A stretch of DNA of 64,000 nt from Psococerastis gibbosa (GCA_963971405.1 OZ020487.1:25343371-25407370), one strand, 5' to 3'. Positions 23,767 to 35,828 are shown, counted from the stretch's first letter. Translations and numbers: made by a program. Notes: generated by a model from the sequence alone, not told the origin.

Positions 23767-24619
23767 TGCTTTCCAATTTATACGTAGTATAAGGAAAGCT
23801 TTGTGATGGTCGAAATTTTCGATTCCGAGATTTCAACGGATTTACACGTTTTGAGGTCCCAGGAACCCAAAAAAGTGGTTTTTACAAAATGTCTGTCTGT
23901 CGGTCGGTCTGTCTGTTCGTCGATTTCCGGGCAAACTACTCGGTGGATTTGAGTGAAATTTGGCATGTAGGTTCACAAAAATCATGCCTCGGGACCATTT
24001 TTTTTTTTTGGGCTAACTCAATTTGGGGGGTTTTATTTTCAAAAAACTCCAAAAAAACGTCTAAAAAAATTATGTCTCAAAAACGGCTCCAACGATTTCT
24101 TTTAAATTCTCGTAGATTGTAGTCGTTATTAATGTTGACAAAATGCGGGGGGTCGCTTGCCCCTTGATAGTTTGCTTCTGGGGGTAAAAAAATAAAAATA
24201 ACTAAATTTTAATGAAAAAATGACTAAAAAATGCGAAACCTTTCTATCGATGATTTCTACCTTCAAGCATGTTTTAGGTGTTAAATTGAGTAACGAAACC
24301 GGATAAGTTGCTTTCCCAAAAAAATATTTGGTTTTGCCCAAAAAATTATTTTTGAAAAAAATGATAGAAAATTCGCGCTCAAATGCATTGCATGCCCTGC
24401 CATTATTGCTGTGTGGTAATTAATGTGTTTGTTTGACCTATCGAGAATTTACCTCACTTCCAGTGACGTCAGGTGGACAACCGCCTCCCCCCCCCCCCCC
24501 GCCGAGATATCGGAAATTTAACCATAGGAAAAATATTTGCCATAAAATTACTAATTTTCTCTATCTAATAATTTTGATAAATTGGAAAGCATGTTCGAGT
24601 GAACTCGGACCGGTTCTTT
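23767..24619 (+). mobile_element. Helentron-like element (HINE type), copy 3
   Basis: This is the only plus-strand copy. The 5' end TGCTTTCCAATTTATACGTA follows TTTAT. The GTCTGTCTGTCGGTCGGTCT microsatellite is at about 23892-23911. The 3' subterminal inverse ATAAATTGGAAAGCA ends at about 24591, followed by a hairpin (CGAGTGAACTCG) and GGACCGGTTCTTT. The orientation of the element family is defined from this copy. Confidence 0.82.
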
Positions 24620-26329
24620 CAGTTGTAATTGGTGCTGGAAAACACTTGAAAAGTTATTATTCTTGCGGTGTAGCGCAGTTTATGCAGTATAATGACTATG
24701 AGTATTGCAATATACTCAACAATTGCCAGCAGTTGTAATTTAATGTAATTTAAAAGTTATGCAAAATACTGTGAGTTACAATTTTACTGTATATCCAGCG
24801 TGGCTCACACTAAGTACCTTGTAGGACTTGGATCGTGGGCCCTTTCTGTCATAGTGTTGATCAGTAAATAAAATAAATTAAATAAATAAAAAATCGATAA
24901 ATCGATAAATATACAAAAATACAGTAGCCTATATATGCAACATACTCATAAAATAAACATACGTACACATGTTCAATATTGCACAAATGAACAAATAATA
25001 ATATTTATTACCGGCATATTAATTTATATATTATATTTATATTATATATATTATATTTATTAATATTCATACAATTATTATCTGTTTTCTCAATTGAAGT
25101 ATAAAGCTATAATTCCATCACTACCCATTCCATCTGAACCCATTTCTGAATTTTTTCTAGAACAATAATTTGAAGAATAAAATTTCCAACAGTGTCAAGC
25201 CATTTGGCCTACTAATAGTAGGGCTATATATAGTAAGGCTATATATAGTAAGTACTAGTAGTTGTATGCTATAATGAGCTACATACATGGATAGTGCTTG
25301 ATATTAGACGATTATTGGTTTGAATCTCAAAATCGCTAAATGTTCGGCCATAAGACGGTCTGTTCCGTATCACCGCGGTGCTGCGCTGTTAAGTAGGGTA
25401 TGAGAGTGATTTATTGCTCGTAGACTCCGTAATTCGAAATAATCTATTATATAGTGAGTCTGTTAGAAACTTGCCACTTAAGCTAAGATTGGTTAGCGTC
25501 AAGCAGTTGCTAGCTCCATTATGATAGAACTGTACCGTATCTCAATCTTGGCTTTAAGTTTGAATTCCTAACCTCAATAGGGTCGTATTGATAGTTTCAA
25601 AAAAAAAGAAGCAATAAAATTATCTTATTAAATAAATTATTTATTTTCTTAATATTCTAAACTGTAAATTTTAATTGTAATTATATTGATTTATTGATTG
25701 ATCTTTACTTCCATGTACATATAAAAAACTACTTATTGAAGACTCCATCATGTATATGCCATGCAATTGCTGATTTCGTCAGGCAGGGCTTGCATCATAT
25801 AGTATATTAACCTGTCCCGTCAAATCAGGCAGGTCATGAATTAGATCTCCCATTTGCATAATGTTTTCTATTTTCCTCTATAAAATTTAACCTCTAGTAC
25901 CTATACTGGATTAAATATTTAAGTTTATCAACAGCTTCATTTTCACAACCGTCTTTGTCACAAAAACTACTAACACTGCTAGTATATAAGCATTTCAGCG
26001 CAATTACGGTGTCTCAAACTATTATTACATCTAGTTACGGTACATACGACCCTTTTAACTCGCTTGGCAGATTAAAACCGTTATTTTGCATAACGGACGT
26101 ACGTAATTTTCAATCACGACTTTCATCCAAACAAATCAACCGACTACCACCATCACGCATTCCCTTAACAATAGAATCACGCCATGGATATAGAATGTCA
26201 ATAGAGGAACACCTATAACGGGTGACCGTGACTTTGCGGTTTGAATGTAATATTAACGTGCTAAGTTTACTGTCACATTTGGGGTTGAACGCTCTTCAAA
26301 GTCACTATATTGACTAGATATTATATTTG

Positions 26330-26394
26330 CTTGAAGCTACTGAGATATCACAAACAGGGTGTCACGAGGCAACACAAGAGTGTTTTGAAGTTCG
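26330..26394 (+). promoter_or_regulatory. Possible untranslated first exon of gene D
   Basis: A consensus donor TTCG|GTGAGT ends a possible 5' UTR exon at 26394. A matching acceptor TTATTTCAG lies at 26577-26585, 46 bases before the gene D start codon. The region upstream (ACTATATTGACTAGATATTATATT at about 26303-26326, quoted only to note AT richness) could hold the promoter. This rests on splice-site appearance alone. Confidence 0.35.
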
Positions 26395-26631
26395 GTGAGT
26401 ACCTACCATAATTATTATTTACTTTTTCTTCCCTTTGCCATATGCATCAATTTTGTGTATGCTCCCTTCAATTACATATTTTACAATTGCAGGTTCAACT
26501 CCCATTGATAGTCTTAAATTATGAACAAAATGCAAAACATTATACCTAACAATTAAGCATTAAATGCTGCATCATTTTATTTCAGGTTTATCAGTACGGA
26601 ATTTAAACAAGTAGACACTATAATTTAAAGA

Positions 26632-29600
26632 ATGCAATTAGAACTTTTAGGACTGTGGCTTTCCCTGATACCTTATACGTCTGCATTCACCCCGGACCAT
26701 TCTGTCGACACTTATAGCTGCGAAAATGCCAGAAGTACAGAAAAGGTTTTATCAAGAAGAAAGAGGTATATTGTTTTTCCGAAAGGCTCTTCACTTCAGG
26801 TATGTAGATCCATTTACGGAAGGTCTACTTATATCTACTGTATGTCGCTATGATCATTTCGGTAAACAGATTGTTGTAATGGTATTCTGTGGTATTATGT
26901 TCATTCTGGCAGATATTTATGTTTTTCGGGACTCATATATATAGCATACCGGAACTCATAGTTTGTCTGAATGTAAAGAATTATAGTATTAGACCGAATT
27001 ATAGTCTAGAATTATAGGCCTAACTATTCGTCACGAATTACAATTTTGGCCAATAGGTGACCGCAGACAATCGAGTTCATGGAGCACCATAGTACCTCGT
27101 CACAATTAATTCGTGCATGCAATAGACATTGTCGGGTTTGGCTATTGGGAGGCTATGGTCCCAGGGCCCCCACAACGAAGGGGCCCCCACAGAAAGCCGC
27201 CAAATACAAAATCGCAACAGATTAAAAAAAACTAAAGCAAATAAATAAACTTGTCAAAATATTTGGCGGTAAATTCGAACGTGCCGTGGCATTAATGAAT
27301 AATCGCCTTACTCTATTCAATTTTGCTTCCTGAGTCAATTTTATAAATGGTAGTGGAATTTTCGTGTAAGGGTATAAGACTTTTCTGCCCGAGAAAGGGC
27401 CTCCACATAATTCCGACCCAGGGGCCCCCACAAGGCCAACCCGGCACTGGCAATAGAGGTTATTTCTCAGATAGTATACCTATTTACCTGAGTCTTAAAA
27501 GCAGCAGGAGGTCATCGCCCGTAGAAGGACAGACGTCACATTCTAGGAGAAAAGTTTTCAAGTTAGTGTCAAAATGGCACCTAATGGCACTTAAGCTGAT
27601 AATATTGCTGAGATGAACCCGAAACTTTGGAAACTCGTAGTATTTAGGAAAGTTTAATGCAATACATTGAGCCCCTAGCGGCAACACGCTAAGTCAATAT
27701 AAAAGTAATCAATCAGAAAAGTCGCAGTACCCACAACTTCTTTCCCATGCTTTCCAAAATCCAGCACATTTCTTTTCTTCCATTCTTGCAGACTTTTTGC
27801 TGTTTATTCATGTGTACAATATGCAGCCCTGTACGATATAGGCTGTTCGATCTTGTCACTTTACTTTTGATATGAATAAATTTTGGCTTTACTTGATTAA
27901 TTGTAATTTATTATAATTTATCGCGTCCCGCTTCGCCTCGCCTTGTCCTAGAAGAGGCTGGAAGCTCGTTGCTCCTCACCTCAATTGTAACTCAGCTCGC
28001 TATATTGCGACTCATTCTTTTGGGTATTAACTTTTCGATGATAACATTGTTCGTAATGGGTACTAGAAGATCTGGCCACTAAACACTTGACTTGAAAAGG
28101 GCCAACAGAGTCCCTGGTTGTTTATCCCAGCCGTTGCAAAGTTGATGGTGCCTTGGTGGCCGAGTACAGGTTAACGAGCTGGACAGATGGATGGACTGAT
28201 TTTGTCATCTGTGAATGGAGACAAACAGTAGGACTAAATTATGTATTCAATATTTATAATCATTTATATAATTATAAGAATATAATTTATATAATTATTA
28301 TATATAATTATTATTCAGCATTATTATTTTTTTAATAAATGCATTGTACTGCCGCTGTGAATGTTTTTGAAAATCAGACCAGATGTTTACATAAAACATA
28401 TGCTGCATTCCTGCATATGCTATGATAGGCTACAATACCGCACAATATATACTGTTTCCTATTAATATAAAGATTTCTGAGTGACCTGCTTCGAGTTTGA
28501 GACTGAATTTTTATAGTAATAATAATATAGGCTAAATTATTCAAAACAATAAGGTAGACCTGCTTTAGCCTAATAAATTTGCCTTGAACTATTATTATTT
28601 TATGAAAGGAATTTCAAACCTGACCTCCCATCTTAGTTCTCATTAACTTACATACAGCGTTCTATATAGTCCTAGAATATCAAGTAATCACCTTATTCAG
28701 AAAGGGGCGTCAACAAAATCCACCCCACGGCATTGCCTATTATTATTATATAGAGTAAATATTGGGCTGGTTATTTGAGCGTGAATGTTACCACTATCAT
28801 TTCTATTCATGTTAGTTGGCATACGAGCTACTTCCTTTTGTGCCTGACGCCAGAAACGAAATTGACGTCGGAGCAACAGTAGGATTAGCATGGCAGTTAC
28901 CAACAGAAGCTCGTCAATATTTAGAAAAAGGTCGTATTCGGCGCAAAAGGTCCGATAAGCCTATGGCAAGTAGGCTAGGAGTTTTCGATGTCATTGACTC
29001 GCTCTTACAATAGTAAGTGTGACCATTGTGTCATAACAAATTGTTTATGGAAATTTTAACATTATTAATTAATTAATTAATTTTAATTAACGTGGTTATG
29101 GCGGCTGGTGCGATGCTCATTCACATTAACCACATCAAAGTACCTACCTTGAATTCTTTCAGCCGAGAACTCGTAGATAACCTACCCTCATGTTAATAGA
29201 AGGATTTTGATAAATCATGAATTTAAAGTTATTTTTTATTTAAAAAACATTGTATACGGTATTGCAAAAATATACACTTTACTATTTAAAACCACGGGAC
29301 ATTTAATTTTTACTCTTTGACTTCCATTACAAAAAGTAGGCTACATATACCAGAAATGTAAGCCTGCATTAGATAACATTTCAAACTTTTTTTAACCATC
29401 TTTCTAATTTATTTTTAAACGTAGAAGAATACAAATTTTGCACTCTATAACTTTTATCTGTCTGTGTATTGGGAGAAAAATAGCAGGCTGTAGAAAAACA
29501 TTATATAAATCAGGGTCATGTATTGCTACGCCTATTAGAAGTAAATATTTTAGGTCTATCTTCAAGGCAAATCGGAAGGTACTTTTCAAATGCTTGCTCC

Positions 29601-32542
29601 CTTTTTTAAATTGTACGATATAAAATATAAATATAAATTGTACAGTACAGTTATAACCACAAACAATATAGCCTGCATGGATGTGTAGGCCTACAATCAT
29701 TTGAGACATGGAAATTAATAAACAAAGGTTTCTTTTCCTCTTTTTCTTTTCACTCATTAAATTTACTAACAGGTTCTTGGATTTTAGCTTGTCTTCTGCT
29801 ACACCTTTTTTATTAGCGAAAAGTCAACTATTTTCAAGCTTGGGACAACCGCTGGCCTTGCATGGATGTTACCCGACAACGCTGATTTATTTATAATCAA
29901 AAAGAAACACAAAAAATTTAAGCGTAGTGTTTATCAAAAAATGGAAGGCTACATGAACGCGTGAGTAAAAAATGTTGTATTGATGTAGGTAGCCACCTTA
30001 AAAAAGGCTGGTATAGGCCGACTTGAGGGGTGCCTGAAATTTGCTGATTATTTAATTATTCAATGAAAGGCGAAGCATATCAGTGGAATTTAATTTGTTA
30101 GTCAATTTTAAGAAACCAAATTAATTTTTTTTCACTCACTTCACTTCACTTTTTTCCTTGACCAGTAGCCCCGGACAAGGTGCATATATTGAAAAAACAT
30201 TGTTACTATTACTACTAATTATAATAATAATAAAGTCTTTATTACAAAAAAATATGCAGGCCCTAGATGCAGTGAGATCAGTGCCTTACACCTAACTGTA
30301 CATATCAACGATAGTTTAATTGAAATATAATTTTGAAAATTACATTAATATGCATAATATCAGTCATACCTTCGATTTAAGATAACTAGGTAGGTAGGTA
30401 TACATAACAAGTGAGTGTACCCAATTTAAGTAAAATTAAAGCTGATTCTTACAAAACAATGCCCGCGCAAATTTCATAAATACAAATGTATAGGGAATAT
30501 GGCATCTTGAAGGAAATATGCGAATTTTTGTGCTCTACGATTTCAAAAAATGTCCATGAACAACATTGAGCACAAAAAGCTCACATGACTTGATTTCAGG
30601 GCAGCCCTTTTTTTGCTTTCAGTCATAATATAAATGGAAAATCGTGTATACTACGAGCACTTTGCGATTCTGGCCAGAGAACTCCATCTAAGAAATCCTT
30701 TTTAACGGAGATATTGCATCGAATATTTTCGTAAGTAAAGATTAGAGTAGTATAAGTAAATAATTGGAAGGTTTTTAATGAATTGCTGGCTCGTTTACTG
30801 ATCGCGTAGGGCCTATCTAGGCCTATATACGGTATTTACATTAAGATTGAATTTACAATGAAAAATTAATTTCTTCCATTACTGCATGACTCAGGTGAAT
30901 ATATTACCCCAAGATTAAATCTGCTGTAAAATTTGCATAATTAAATTAAAATGCAGGTCAAGTATTATGTGAGCCCTTTACGCTGTTGCAATATTTTGAT
31001 AATTTTCACGTGTCAAACGCAACATTTTTTTCACTGTGTTATGACTATATGGACAGACATTTAACACTCTCATGTAACATTGTCCAAATAGTTCTGTTGT
31101 ACGATGAAACCTTGTCGAACTTTTAAAATAGGTATTGCTGTGCAACATATTATATTGTATAATAAATAGAATTTGAATATCAATTTACAATATTATAATA
31201 TTTACATTGCAATGGTCCTGATTACACGCTCTAATATTTATTTCATAAAATATTTATTCGATTGAAGAAATATTTGGATTGCTTATTTTTTATATTCGAT
31301 TTGAATCTGAATTTTTTATTATTGGTGTTACACGCTAAATTTTCATGGGCACATTTATTTTTATTGAATATTGGAACAATATTCGAGTGTGTACTGTAAT
31401 CAGGGGGAATGCATATGCAATTTAAACATTCTGTAAAATACAGGTTTCGATACATGACACGTCATTGTGTCCTTCACTAAAACTCTTGAGCTCCTTCCTC
31501 AGGACTACCAAACAAATAGTTTTTTGTACAAATGAAAAACAATAATTGCGGCCAATAGCTGTGTTAGAAAGATGTTGCCTACATAATAGTATATCAATGT
31601 TATCAGAAACATTTCTAATGATGTTTGTCCTGATATTTATGACAGCTTAGGCGGCTATTCCACCGACCTCGTTTGGCATAATGCAAGTGCATGACGTGGT
31701 AGCAGACGTCATTAATAAGTCTCTGCCATATTTTAAGGAGACTATAATGTAGATACTTAACTTATCTATTATAAATTAAGTTATAATATGGTAGAGACTT
31801 ATTAATGATGTCTGCTACCACGTCATGCACTTGCATTATGCAAAACGAGGTCGGTGGAAACGCCGCCTTAGGTGGCTATACGACTGATATTTCCTGAGAT
31901 ACAGTATTTGATTGTTACACTTATAAGGCCCCCCCACCCTCCAAATTGTCTCTCAATTGTATGGTGAAAATGACACCTATCAGTTTAAAAACTAAAAACG
32001 TATAATACCGTACGAGATATAGAATTCCGTAGGGTATATCGGATCCTGTATGTACCATATCGTATACTAAACATAAATTTCATTGCAATCTATTGCAGAG
32101 TTTAATCCACTGAAACCATCAAAGTTCATGGGCACATAAAAACAGCCGTTTGGAGGGCAGTTTGACAGTTACAAGTCCATTATTATTTTAATGTTACCGT
32201 TCTTGTTCACCAAACCTGCACAGAAATGCCCCAATCAACCATACAGAATGTCTGATCCAATTAGGAGGTTATAATGTCAAATGATACCACATATATCGGA
32301 TGATGGTGATACTTAGAAGTAATTTACTGCATAATTTAGAAACTGAATACAAGTATGACGGCTGTTTCTTTTTGATTTTATTATTTTTTAGACTGGGTCC
32401 AGATTTGGGAGTAGATGATCAGGAATACACAAAAGCTCATTTATCTGTCAACTCCAACTGTTCAACGCTTTATCCAGATTGCCCTTTCTCCGTTTTCGAC
32501 TTTGACAAGCCTTATATTCTACCTAGTGTACAACTGAAATAA
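26632..32542 (+). CDS. DM4/DM12-family secreted protein, gene D, with two alternative exon 2 copies
   Basis: Common exons are 26632-26799 (exon 1), 30623-30730 (exon 3) and 32392-32542 (exon 4). Exon 2 can be 28816-29012 (2a) or 29788-29960 (2b), giving 207 or 199 residues. Exon 1 has a signal peptide (LLGLWLSLIPYTSA) and SRRKRYIVFPKGSSLQ. Exon 3 has NGKSCILRALCDS. Exon 4 has NCSTLYPDCPFSVF. Phases are 0, 2 and 2 whichever exon 2 is used; including both breaks the frame. I found no second exon 1 between 2a and 2b and no exon 3 after 2a, which argues against two separate genes. A hAT MITE is in intron 1 and a palindromic MITE in the last intron. Polyadenylation signals AATAAA are at 32562 and 32578. 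Function unknown; secretion and furin-type processing are inferred. Confidence 0.85.
27127..27449. mobile_element. hAT-type MITE with 8-bp target duplication
   Basis: GCAATAGA is repeated perfectly at 27119-27126 and 27450-27457. The ends CATTGTCGGGTTTGGC and GGCCAACCCGGCACTG are inverse with a few mismatches. Internal GGGGCCCCCACA segments lie near both ends. The element is 323 bp and lies in intron 1 of gene D. Confidence 0.88.
28816..29012 (+). CDS. Gene D exon 2a (candidate mutually exclusive exon)
   Basis: The 197-nt exon follows GTTAG and ends at TA|GTAAGTG. It encodes LAYELLPFVPDARNEIDVG, then VGLAWQLPTEA, a strong basic site GRIRRKRSDK and the helix-like end FDVIDSLLQ. It starts in phase 0 and ends in phase 2; joined to exon 3 it completes a tyrosine codon (QYHNINGKSC). 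The GLAW.LP core is shared with exon 2b, showing common origin, while the rest differs. The polypyrimidine tract is moderate. Confidence 0.82.
29788..29960 (+). CDS. Gene D exon 2b (candidate mutually exclusive exon)
   Basis: The 173-nt exon follows GATTTTAG, with a strong pyrimidine tract just upstream, and ends at AACGC|GTGAGT. It encodes LVFCYTFFISEKSTIFKLG, then AGLAWMLPDNADLF, a lysine-rich stretch with KKFKRSV and the end QKMEGYMN. It starts in phase 0 and ends in phase 2; joined to exon 3 it completes an alanine codon. An in-frame TAG lies immediately upstream, so the exon cannot start earlier in this frame. Confidence 0.82.
29961..30622. repeat. Intron after exon 2b with a retroelement 3' tail
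   Basis: At about 30220-30300 an (AAT)n run is followed by AAAGTCTTTATTACAAAA and GCAGGCCCTAGATGCAGTG. This resembles the 3' end of a minus-strand retroelement with a TTA-repeat tail. No open frame accompanies it, so the assignment is tentative. Confidence 0.4.
31650..31867. mobile_element. Palindromic GGCGG foldback MITE (copy 2)
   Basis: This 218-bp near-perfect palindrome starts GGCGGCTATTCCACCGACC and ends with the inverse (GGTCGGTGGAAACGCCGCC). It is flanked by TTA at 31647-31649 and 31868-31870. The arms carry GACGTGGTAGCAGAC and TTATTAATGA.GTCTGCTACC, and each arm is about 100 bp. It lies in the last intron of gene D. A second start of the same family (TTAGGTGGCTAT) follows at once. 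Confidence 0.88.
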
Positions 32543-33008
32543 TACCTGAAGCTACAGCTGAAATAAAAAAGAAAAACAATAAATGATGTGTAGTGATGGA
32601 TATTCAGAATACGATTGTCATTATACAATACAATAATTATACAATATAATAATTGAAGCCCGCGTTATTGTTTAAACAGAATATTGTCAGTCCTATATAT
32701 ATATGTATGTAGATATCTACAACTAGTCTAATTTTATTTTAAGTGCTGAGGTATTTATAATAGGTAATTTTTGCACCGTATAATATAAGCAAATTACGAG
32801 TATACCACAGTGAAAGAAAGAAAGAAATATATTTATCATACAATACAAAACGAAATTAATTATACAACAAACCCACTAAGAAATTAACAATTTTCCTACT
32901 AAATAAATATATGTATAAATTCCTCCGTGGGTACATCAATCAAAACCTATGAAAGGTTTGTGTGATTGAAATTGTGATGTTTTAACATAAGAATTATCCT
33001 TTTACTTT

Positions 33009-33063
33009 CAGGGCGAGCGCGACCAAAATTACCGAGTTACCAGAATCCGGACGCGGTCGCCCT
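33009..33063. repeat. Short CpG-rich inverted repeat
   Basis: AGGGCGAGCGCGACC on the left faces GGACGCGGTCGCCCT on the right, inverse at 13 of 15 positions with a 25-bp spacer. Its base composition stands out from the AT-rich surroundings. It could be a tiny foldback element; the function is unknown. Confidence 0.5.
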
Positions 33064-33499
33064 AAAAATTGTTTTCTTTTATTGTTATGAATAGAAATAT
33101 TTTTATATAACTTAAGTAATAATAATAAATTTTGAAAACTTTCTAGTAAACTACTGAAATCAACGGTACTAACGATCGGCTTGATCTTATTGAAATGTAT
33201 ACAGTCGTTAGTTTACTTTCTAGCCCCACTATAGTCTATCTGTTTTGATTTCAACCCTTCGACCAGGTACACATAGAAGATTCTCGCAGTCGCGATTTGC
33301 CGACGACTTTTCCATTGTAGCCTAGTAATATCGTAGAGCGGAAGATGTCTTGTCGATTTCTTAACGATTTCGGAAGCTGGCTTGAAGTGCAAGGTTTTCG
33401 CCTAGACAAGCCGAATCATAGAAGCCTTCCGAAGTAGACTGTGGATTTGCAACAGCCATTCCCCAAACCCTATTCTTACAATGGAAAAGACGGTGGCAA

Positions 33500-33640
33500 A
33501 CCGTGACTTGTCCATTATCGCATGTAGTCGGTGTAACAAAAACATACCAATTTGTCAATGGCCAAAACCTCATACGCAAACAATACAAATAATGTCCGAA
33601 ATCCATGGGGTCGTTGGCATTGGACAAGGGACCTATGGGC
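33500..33640 (-). repeat. Dispersed sequence with conserved reading frame (copy 2)
   Basis: This is the minus-strand paralogue of 13370-13528. The frame reads NANDPMDFGHYLYC, FWPLTNWYVF and CDNGQ and stays open from about 33663 down to 33361. I do not recognise a family. Confidence 0.5.
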
Positions 33641-35555
33641 ACCATAAGTAGGCCTAGGTCCACAAAAGTCTTTCAAAGAATTTCAAATTAGCTAACGCAG
33701 CTGGTTATTTCAACTTTTGAGTGAATTGGTAATATTGTACTATACATGATATAGTCAGTTATTGCTTGGTACCGTTCTAGCCAGATGAGACTGATCTTGT
33801 AGCATGCACTAAAAAATTAAATTTTCTACCGTTTCAGGAAAAAAATCCACCACTCTCAACAAAGTTGGTTAAAAATGAAACTCAGAGGCAGCGAACGATT
33901 TAATTCTGTACTTATGAATTCACCAAGGCTGGTTTCCTTGAAATGTTACAGAACTCTCGTATTTACATGGAACGACTGTAAGAGAGCACAAGGAGGCAAA
34001 GGATTCTTAAAAGCACTCAGGCGTCCTTTTCAGTTGAATTGAGAAAGTTAAGTGCAGAAACGCTGGAAATCTGATAGGTAAACATTGCTGTGCAGCAAAC
34101 CCAGGTCAATACCGAAAACTCCTACGGGAAATTTCCATATCTAAATACGAAATCCTTACTCTGCGTTTAGCAAGGGTTATATTATTTAACTAGACGGAAT
34201 CCTCTAATTTCTCGTTTTGAACAGAGTTTCCTAATTTTAGGTTGGTCTATTCGTAAATTTTGTTAATTATTCACCCTGCGAGTCAAATAACAGAGAGACA
34301 TTTCACTTTATTCATTGTTTCTGTGGCAATGGGAAAATACGTGTAGATAAAAATATTTTCTTGCAGGGCTATTTACTAGACGCAATAGCCGTATTGACGT
34401 AGGTTCAGTAATTATTAACACAATATAATTTTAAAGAAAGAAAAGTCTGAAAACATCCGTGATCTCATCAGATTGCTTAAGTGAATACACAATACCATAT
34501 GGTAAACATTAAGTGAAAATTGTAAACATATTATTTTGTCAGCAGTAGAAACATTAGAGGGAAGATTGGCATGGTATTTAAACGTACATGTACTAATTTC
34601 ACAGAAAACACGAAACTATAAATAACCCTGGGACATTGAAATTGGTCCACGGTGCATTTTAACAGTGTGAATTTTTTGTCATTTTTTTCCATAAATTCTA
34701 ATTTAATTATAAAAAAACACATAAATGGGTGGAATTACAGAATGATGCCTCTGTCCACCCATAGAAATTATGAATGATTATTTATTTATATTTTCCCATA
34801 TTTCTAGCCTCCAAGACCGGAATCTCAATATTTGAACTGGTAACCGCAGCCTAGATATAGGTGCACTAGATAAAAGTGACACAAATATTTCACATCTTTA
34901 ACAAGATATGGAAGCATACCAAAGACGATAGGAGTAAGTGTAATATTGCTGTGCATTAGAGAGAAAATAATAGTGTTGATGTTGTAAAATACGATATTTA
35001 CACTGTACTATCTTGAACAACCTGAGCTGGAGAGACGGTGGGTTATTAAGTATCGTTTTTCGATAGACTACCTAGGACCTCGCTATCCGGGCCGGCATCG
35101 AATGTTCCCAGGGTGACAATAAAATATTGTGATAGCTGTTTACGTACAATGCTGGCTTGCATAATACGATAGGTAAGGAGAAATCTGGAAGGTAATTAGA
35201 GTATACAGTATACATTGTATACTAACATATTTCAATAAAAATTTTACTCATTATCTGAAATAGTGATATGCTACTAAACAAAGACATTTGACTTGGTGCA
35301 GTTCGAAACATTTCAATCTCTCAAATTATATTTTTTATTCTGGTTTTTTGAATAATTTTAATAAATCTAACTAATGTCTTCGCTTACCCTGGCTTTTTCG
35401 TCATCTATTTATATAATACTATAGGTTTTAAGGTTAAATTTGTGTAAGAGGAAATATTAATTTTTTTCGGGGACCATGTAGAGGACTTAGGAATTGGTGC
35501 ACTTTTCAAATCATCTATTAATACCTATGTAATACCACAAAATGTTTTCCTGTAG

Positions 35556-35757
35556 ATGCTTGAGCATATGTATGGTTATGTCGCGATAGGCCGCCCGCGT
35601 GCTGAGTACTTGGACCAGCTGCTCAGAGATTTCAACTGCACGACGTACAGGGACCTAAAGAGGCTGGCCGAGGACAGAACGGAATGGAGGATCCGGAGCA
35701 TGCTGCTGCAAACCAACCCCTAGTGGTTGTGCACCATAAGAAGAAGAAGCTTGAACT
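35556..35757 (+). mobile_element. 5'-truncated LINE 3' end with (AAG)n tail
   Basis: The frame reads GRPRAEYLDQLLRDF, then YRDLKRLAEDRTEWR and a TAG, followed by a short 3' UTR and AAGAAGAAG. The GRPR..Y..Q......AEDR..WR pattern is the C-terminus of many LINE-type polyproteins that end in a short repeat tail. Only the last 50 or so codons remain. Confidence 0.75.
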
Positions 35758-35828
35758 CAGTTCGTCAAACTTCCTCGTACTACCACTAGATATAGTGGTC
35801 AATAATTTCATTATGTTCATGACAAAAT

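Larger units (their letters stand above)
22291..26329. other. Intergenic region between genes C and D
   Basis: Two Helentron-like copies in opposite orientation occupy 22604-24619. Right of them is a (TAAA)n-type tail at about 24866-24910, preceded by GTGGGCCCTTTCTGTCATAG, which resembles a worn SINE tail. The rest (about 24910-26329) is AT-rich DNA without a supported gene. Confidence 0.5.
32543..35828. other. Intergenic region between convergent genes D and E
   Basis: The interval lies between the stop codons of plus-strand gene D and minus-strand gene E. It contains a short CpG-rich inverted repeat (33009-33063), copy 2 of an unidentified coding-like repeat (about 33500-33640) and a LINE 3' end (about 35556-35757). 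No other gene is seen. Confidence 0.5.

Noticed and set aside
29708..29787. ATG-started frame with a hydrophobic run before exon 2b, resembling a signal peptide exon (KQRFLFLFFFSLIKF)
   Set aside because: It has no RY..FP.GS motif. It is also the pyrimidine-rich tract before the exon 2b acceptor, and its frame differs from the exon frame, so it is a by-product of the tract.
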